Shown here piece after piece: positions 62,448 to 64,000 of a stretch of 64,000 bases of DNA. Below the pieces are notes generated by a model that did not search any database, was not told the origin of the DNA, and was given only the letters and a program-made list of their open reading frames with translations. Source of the stretch: Phaeodactylibacter luteus (GTDB lineage: Bacteria > Bacteroidota > Bacteroidia > Chitinophagales > Saprospiraceae). Location of the stretch: the NCBI RefSeq assembly GCF_007993045.1, contig NZ_VOOR01000002.1, positions 124,001 to 188,000 on the forward strand, read 5' to 3'. The position numbers were made by a program, and so were the translations under genes. Position 1 is the stretch's first letter, and each line of letters opens with the position of its first letter.

Positions 62448-63569
62448 CTATTCCGGGGTGAAAGCCCCGGGCTTTAAATCATTTTCTTCCATATCATCAA
62501 GCAGGCTGAGCAAGCTTGCCGTCAACTGATTTTTGCGGATCTCCGCCTGCTCGGCGGTGAGCATCCCCTGCTGCCGGTCCTGACGCAAAGCAGACATCCG
62601 AGCACTCAGCATGATTACCGTAGTTTCATGAAAAGACGCCCCTTCGATGACGCTCTGCAGGGCCTCTATCGCCTGTTCAAGGCTATTTACCGCCAAGCCC
62701 TTGAGATGCTTTTTCCATCCTTCCAAACCAACTGGGGCAACAGCTTCCACAGTGGCCGGCTGTTGGCCTCTGCCCTGCCCTTCTGCAACGGGCAGCGGTG
62801 CTTGCACAACCTCTGCAGGCACCCCTTTGAGGCGGAACATCAGCTGCCCGCCCATATCTCCTATGCCGTACAATGGCGCTCCCTGAGGCAGCTGCCGGGC
62901 ATTATTGCCTACTGCCCTCAGCACCTGACTGCACAGGTCGGCTACCCCGAAGCGGGGAGCTTGGTTGGCCCGGAGCGCTGCCAGTACTGCTTGTGCAAAA
63001 GGGCTGTGCAAGCCCGGATGGCCGTCGGACACAGGCTCGTTCCGCCCGGCAGTGAGCATCCAACGGGAAGGCAGGCTCTCCAGGCGGTCCTGTACCAAAT
63101 CGCGGTCTTGGGCAAACACATGCCCAGCATAGCAAGAATCGGCGATCACAAAGGTGTGCAGGCTCTTGATCCGCCCAAGGATACGGATAAGGGTGGTCAG
63201 CTCTAAATAGCTGCCCGGATTGTCGGGGTCGCCATCAAATGGCACCCAGTACCCCATATCGAGGGCCTTGTCGTATTGGCCGTGGCCTGCAAAATAGATC
63301 ACAAGGGTGTCCTGAGGAGCAACGGCGGCGACCAAGCTCTTGAGCTGATTGATCATAGCAGCCTGTGTGGCATCCCTATCGAAATGGCAGACCGTATGCT
63401 CCGGTGTGAACTGGTACTTTTCCCAGAGGAGATCGCGGACGGCCTCTGCATCAGCCCTGGAGTTATAGAGGCGCGGCAAACGTGGGTATTGGTCTACCCC
63501 GACGAGGTAAAGATAGCTGTTGCCTGCGGGCAAATAATTTTCTGAAAGCTGCATTCCTCCGTTTTCCAT
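62448..63569 (-). CDS. Caspase-like (C14) protease with a C-terminal effector-associated-like domain
   Basis: 373 residues. The caspase-fold domain (about 15-245) has SYLYLVGVDQYPRLPRLYNSRADAEAVRDLL, the catalytic histidine in LVIYFAGHGQYD (His96) and the catalytic cysteine in FVIADSCYAGH (Cys146), followed by SRWMLTAGRNEPVSDG and SPFAQAVLAALR. A linker (255-280) leads to a small helical domain (about 284-360: GWKKHLKGLAVNSLEQAIEAL, then IMLSARMSALRQDRQQGMLTAEQAE), which resembles the effector-associated domain 11 of prokaryotic conflict proteins. A TATATTGG box (63607-63600) may be its promoter. It is the first gene of a two-gene unit with the nuclease-helicase. Catalytic residues are intact. 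Confidence 0.88.
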   Translation of the reverse strand: MENGGMQLSENYLPAGNSYLYLVGVDQYPRLPRLYNSRADAEAVRDLLWEKYQFTPEHTVCHFDRDATQAAMINQLKSLVAAVAPQDTLVIYFAGHGQYDKALDMGYWVPFDGDPDNPGSYLELTTLIRILGRIKSLHTFVIADSCYAGHVFAQDRDLVQDRLESLPSRWMLTAGRNEPVSDGHPGLHSPFAQAVLAALRANQAPRFGVADLCSQVLRAVGNNARQLPQGAPLYGIGDMGGQLMFRLKGVPAEVVQAPLPVAEGQGRGQQPATVEAVAPVGLEGWKKHLKGLAVNSLEQAIEALQSVIEGASFHETTVIMLSARMSALRQDRQQGMLTAEQAEIRKNQLTASLLSLLDDMEENDLKPGAFTPE

Positions 63570-63599
63570 GGGCTCCCGGCTGTGGCTTTGGTTTTACCG

Positions 63600-63607
63600 C
63601 CAATATA
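63600..63607 (-). promoter_or_regulatory. Possible -7 box of the caspase/nuclease-helicase unit
   Basis: TATATTGG on the minus strand differs from TAnnTTTG at one position and lies 31 bp before the ATG at 63569. Confidence 0.35.
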
Positions 63608-63656
63608 AGCAATGCTGCTGAAAAATCGGAAAGCTGCGCTAATTGCCTATCCGGAC

Positions 63657-63895
63657 GGGCGCAAACCAGATTATCGTTTTTTGCCTGCCCAGCTTGCTTC
63701 GCGTGATGGGGCCTGCCCCCTCCGAAAGGATAGGGGCCTGCCCCTGCCTGAGGGCAGGTGCCGCTATGCTACGGGGCTCGCTATCCGCTCGGCCCCTCGC
63801 CCTACAGGCCTCGGGTCTGGCCTTCGGCCACCCCTTCGCAGCGCTAGGCCAATGCCAGGCTGGAGCCAAAGCCTGCGGCAATAAGGTTTATGCCC
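63657..63895 (-). mobile_element. MITE family 1, copy 7 (239 bp)
   Basis: The left end GGGCGCAAACCAGATTATCG and the inverted right end GGGCATAAACCTTATTGCCG match at 14 of 20. Flanks ATCCGGAC (63649-63656) and ATTTGGAG (63896-63903) agree at five of eight bases, a worn target duplication. This copy is longer because GGGGCCTGCCCC-type segments are duplicated on the left and an extra segment (CTCGGGTCTGGCCTTCGGCC) is present on the right. Confidence 0.82.
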
Positions 63896-63905
63896 ATTTG
63901 GAGCA

Positions 63906-64000
63906 CTAAGGCAACCAAGTTTCCAGAGGCTGGACCGGTTTGCCGTCAGGCCAGTAGCCAAGGCTCGCAAAATCTGGCGCCTGTCCGCAGGCCATATCAC
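63906..64000 (-). CDS. C-terminal end of an unidentified protein (partial)
   Basis: A frame entering from the right edge reads 31 codons (DMACGQAPDFASLGYW, then PDGKPVQPLETWLP) and ends at TAG (63908-63906), 11 bp from MITE copy 7. The composition looks like a normal soluble protein, but the stretch is too short to identify. An overlapping frame with MIWPADRRQ-type sequence runs into the MITE and is less likely to be real. Confidence 0.4.
   Translation of the reverse strand, partial: DMACGQAPDFASLGYWPDGKPVQPLETWLP

Noticed and set aside
63643-63909. Short open frames with recurring GSLSARP-type peptides in MITE copies
   Set aside because: The same peptide recurs at every family 1 copy (also near 24000, 38800, 48250 and 58750); it is repeat DNA translated in an open frame, not a gene family.
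1-64000. tRNA, rRNA or tmRNA genes
   Set aside because: No cloverleaf-like or rRNA-like sequence was noticed on either strand by reading; a covariance search could still find one.

Overview
The window looks like chromosomal DNA of a Bacteroidota bacterium, most likely a Saprospiraceae-like marine or environmental lineage; the family is my inference. The evidence is TonB-dependent receptors with N-terminal carboxypeptidase-like domains, two proteins with type IX secretion (T9SS) sorting domains, a PorT homologue, the conserved menG-porT pair, a menaquinone pathway methyltransferase, and recurrent TAnnTTTG promoter -7 boxes. Most genes are G+C-rich and closely packed. No rRNA, tRNA, phage or full-length insertion sequence was seen.

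Layout. 1-6536: a heme-uptake operon read leftward (HmuY-like surface protein, then hmuT, hmuU, hmuV, hmuS and an hmuR-like receptor cut by the window edge), with a promoter and a palindromic operator candidate in front. 6540-7357: an 87-bp tandem repeat array interrupted by a miniature transposable element. 7358-9026: a DUF2490 barrel protein and trmN6. 9113-15299: a receptor/DUF5689 lipoprotein pair divergent from an exported endonuclease-like phosphatase. 15332-18798: Pif1-type helicase, methyltransferase, PAP2 phosphatase and ZIP transporter. 18991-23427: a second receptor with a T9SS-exported alpha/beta-hydrolase-like protein that lacks the nucleophile serine. 23523-31477: small hypothetical, PPK2 kinase, Hsp15-like, tilS, PfkB kinase, lysC, acetyltransferase and TPR protein. 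31602-38447: gyrA, menG, porT, lon. 39012-41432: rsgA (AT-rich and possibly acquired), pgeF, EVE protein. 41652-45754: ilvA, ilvC, trpB2. 45857-48130: betaine-lipid genes btaB and btaA, and DUF488. 48466-57000: SSS symporter, RNase D, acyl-CoA carboxylase beta subunit, methyltransferase, and a GT-C glycosyltransferase/TPR fusion. 57168-58376: aspartate aminotransferase. 59055-63569: a two-gene unit of a caspase-like protease with a C-terminal effector-associated-like domain and a 1129-residue PD-(D/E)XK nuclease-helicase.

Two kinds of non-coding mobile repeats stand out. Family 1 (seven copies, about 120-240 bp) has GGGCG-type terminal inverted repeats and 8-bp target duplications. One copy sits inside the 87-bp array, and removing it together with one target copy restores the 87-bp period exactly. 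Family 2 (three copies, 166-198 bp) is palindromic with TAG...CTA ends; two copies begin exactly at the TAG stop codon of the neighbouring gene. The best candidate for an undescribed functional system is the caspase plus nuclease-helicase pair, which resembles the architecture of prokaryotic conflict/defence systems. Next come the receptor/non-catalytic hydrolase pair and the receptor/DUF5689/nuclease locus.
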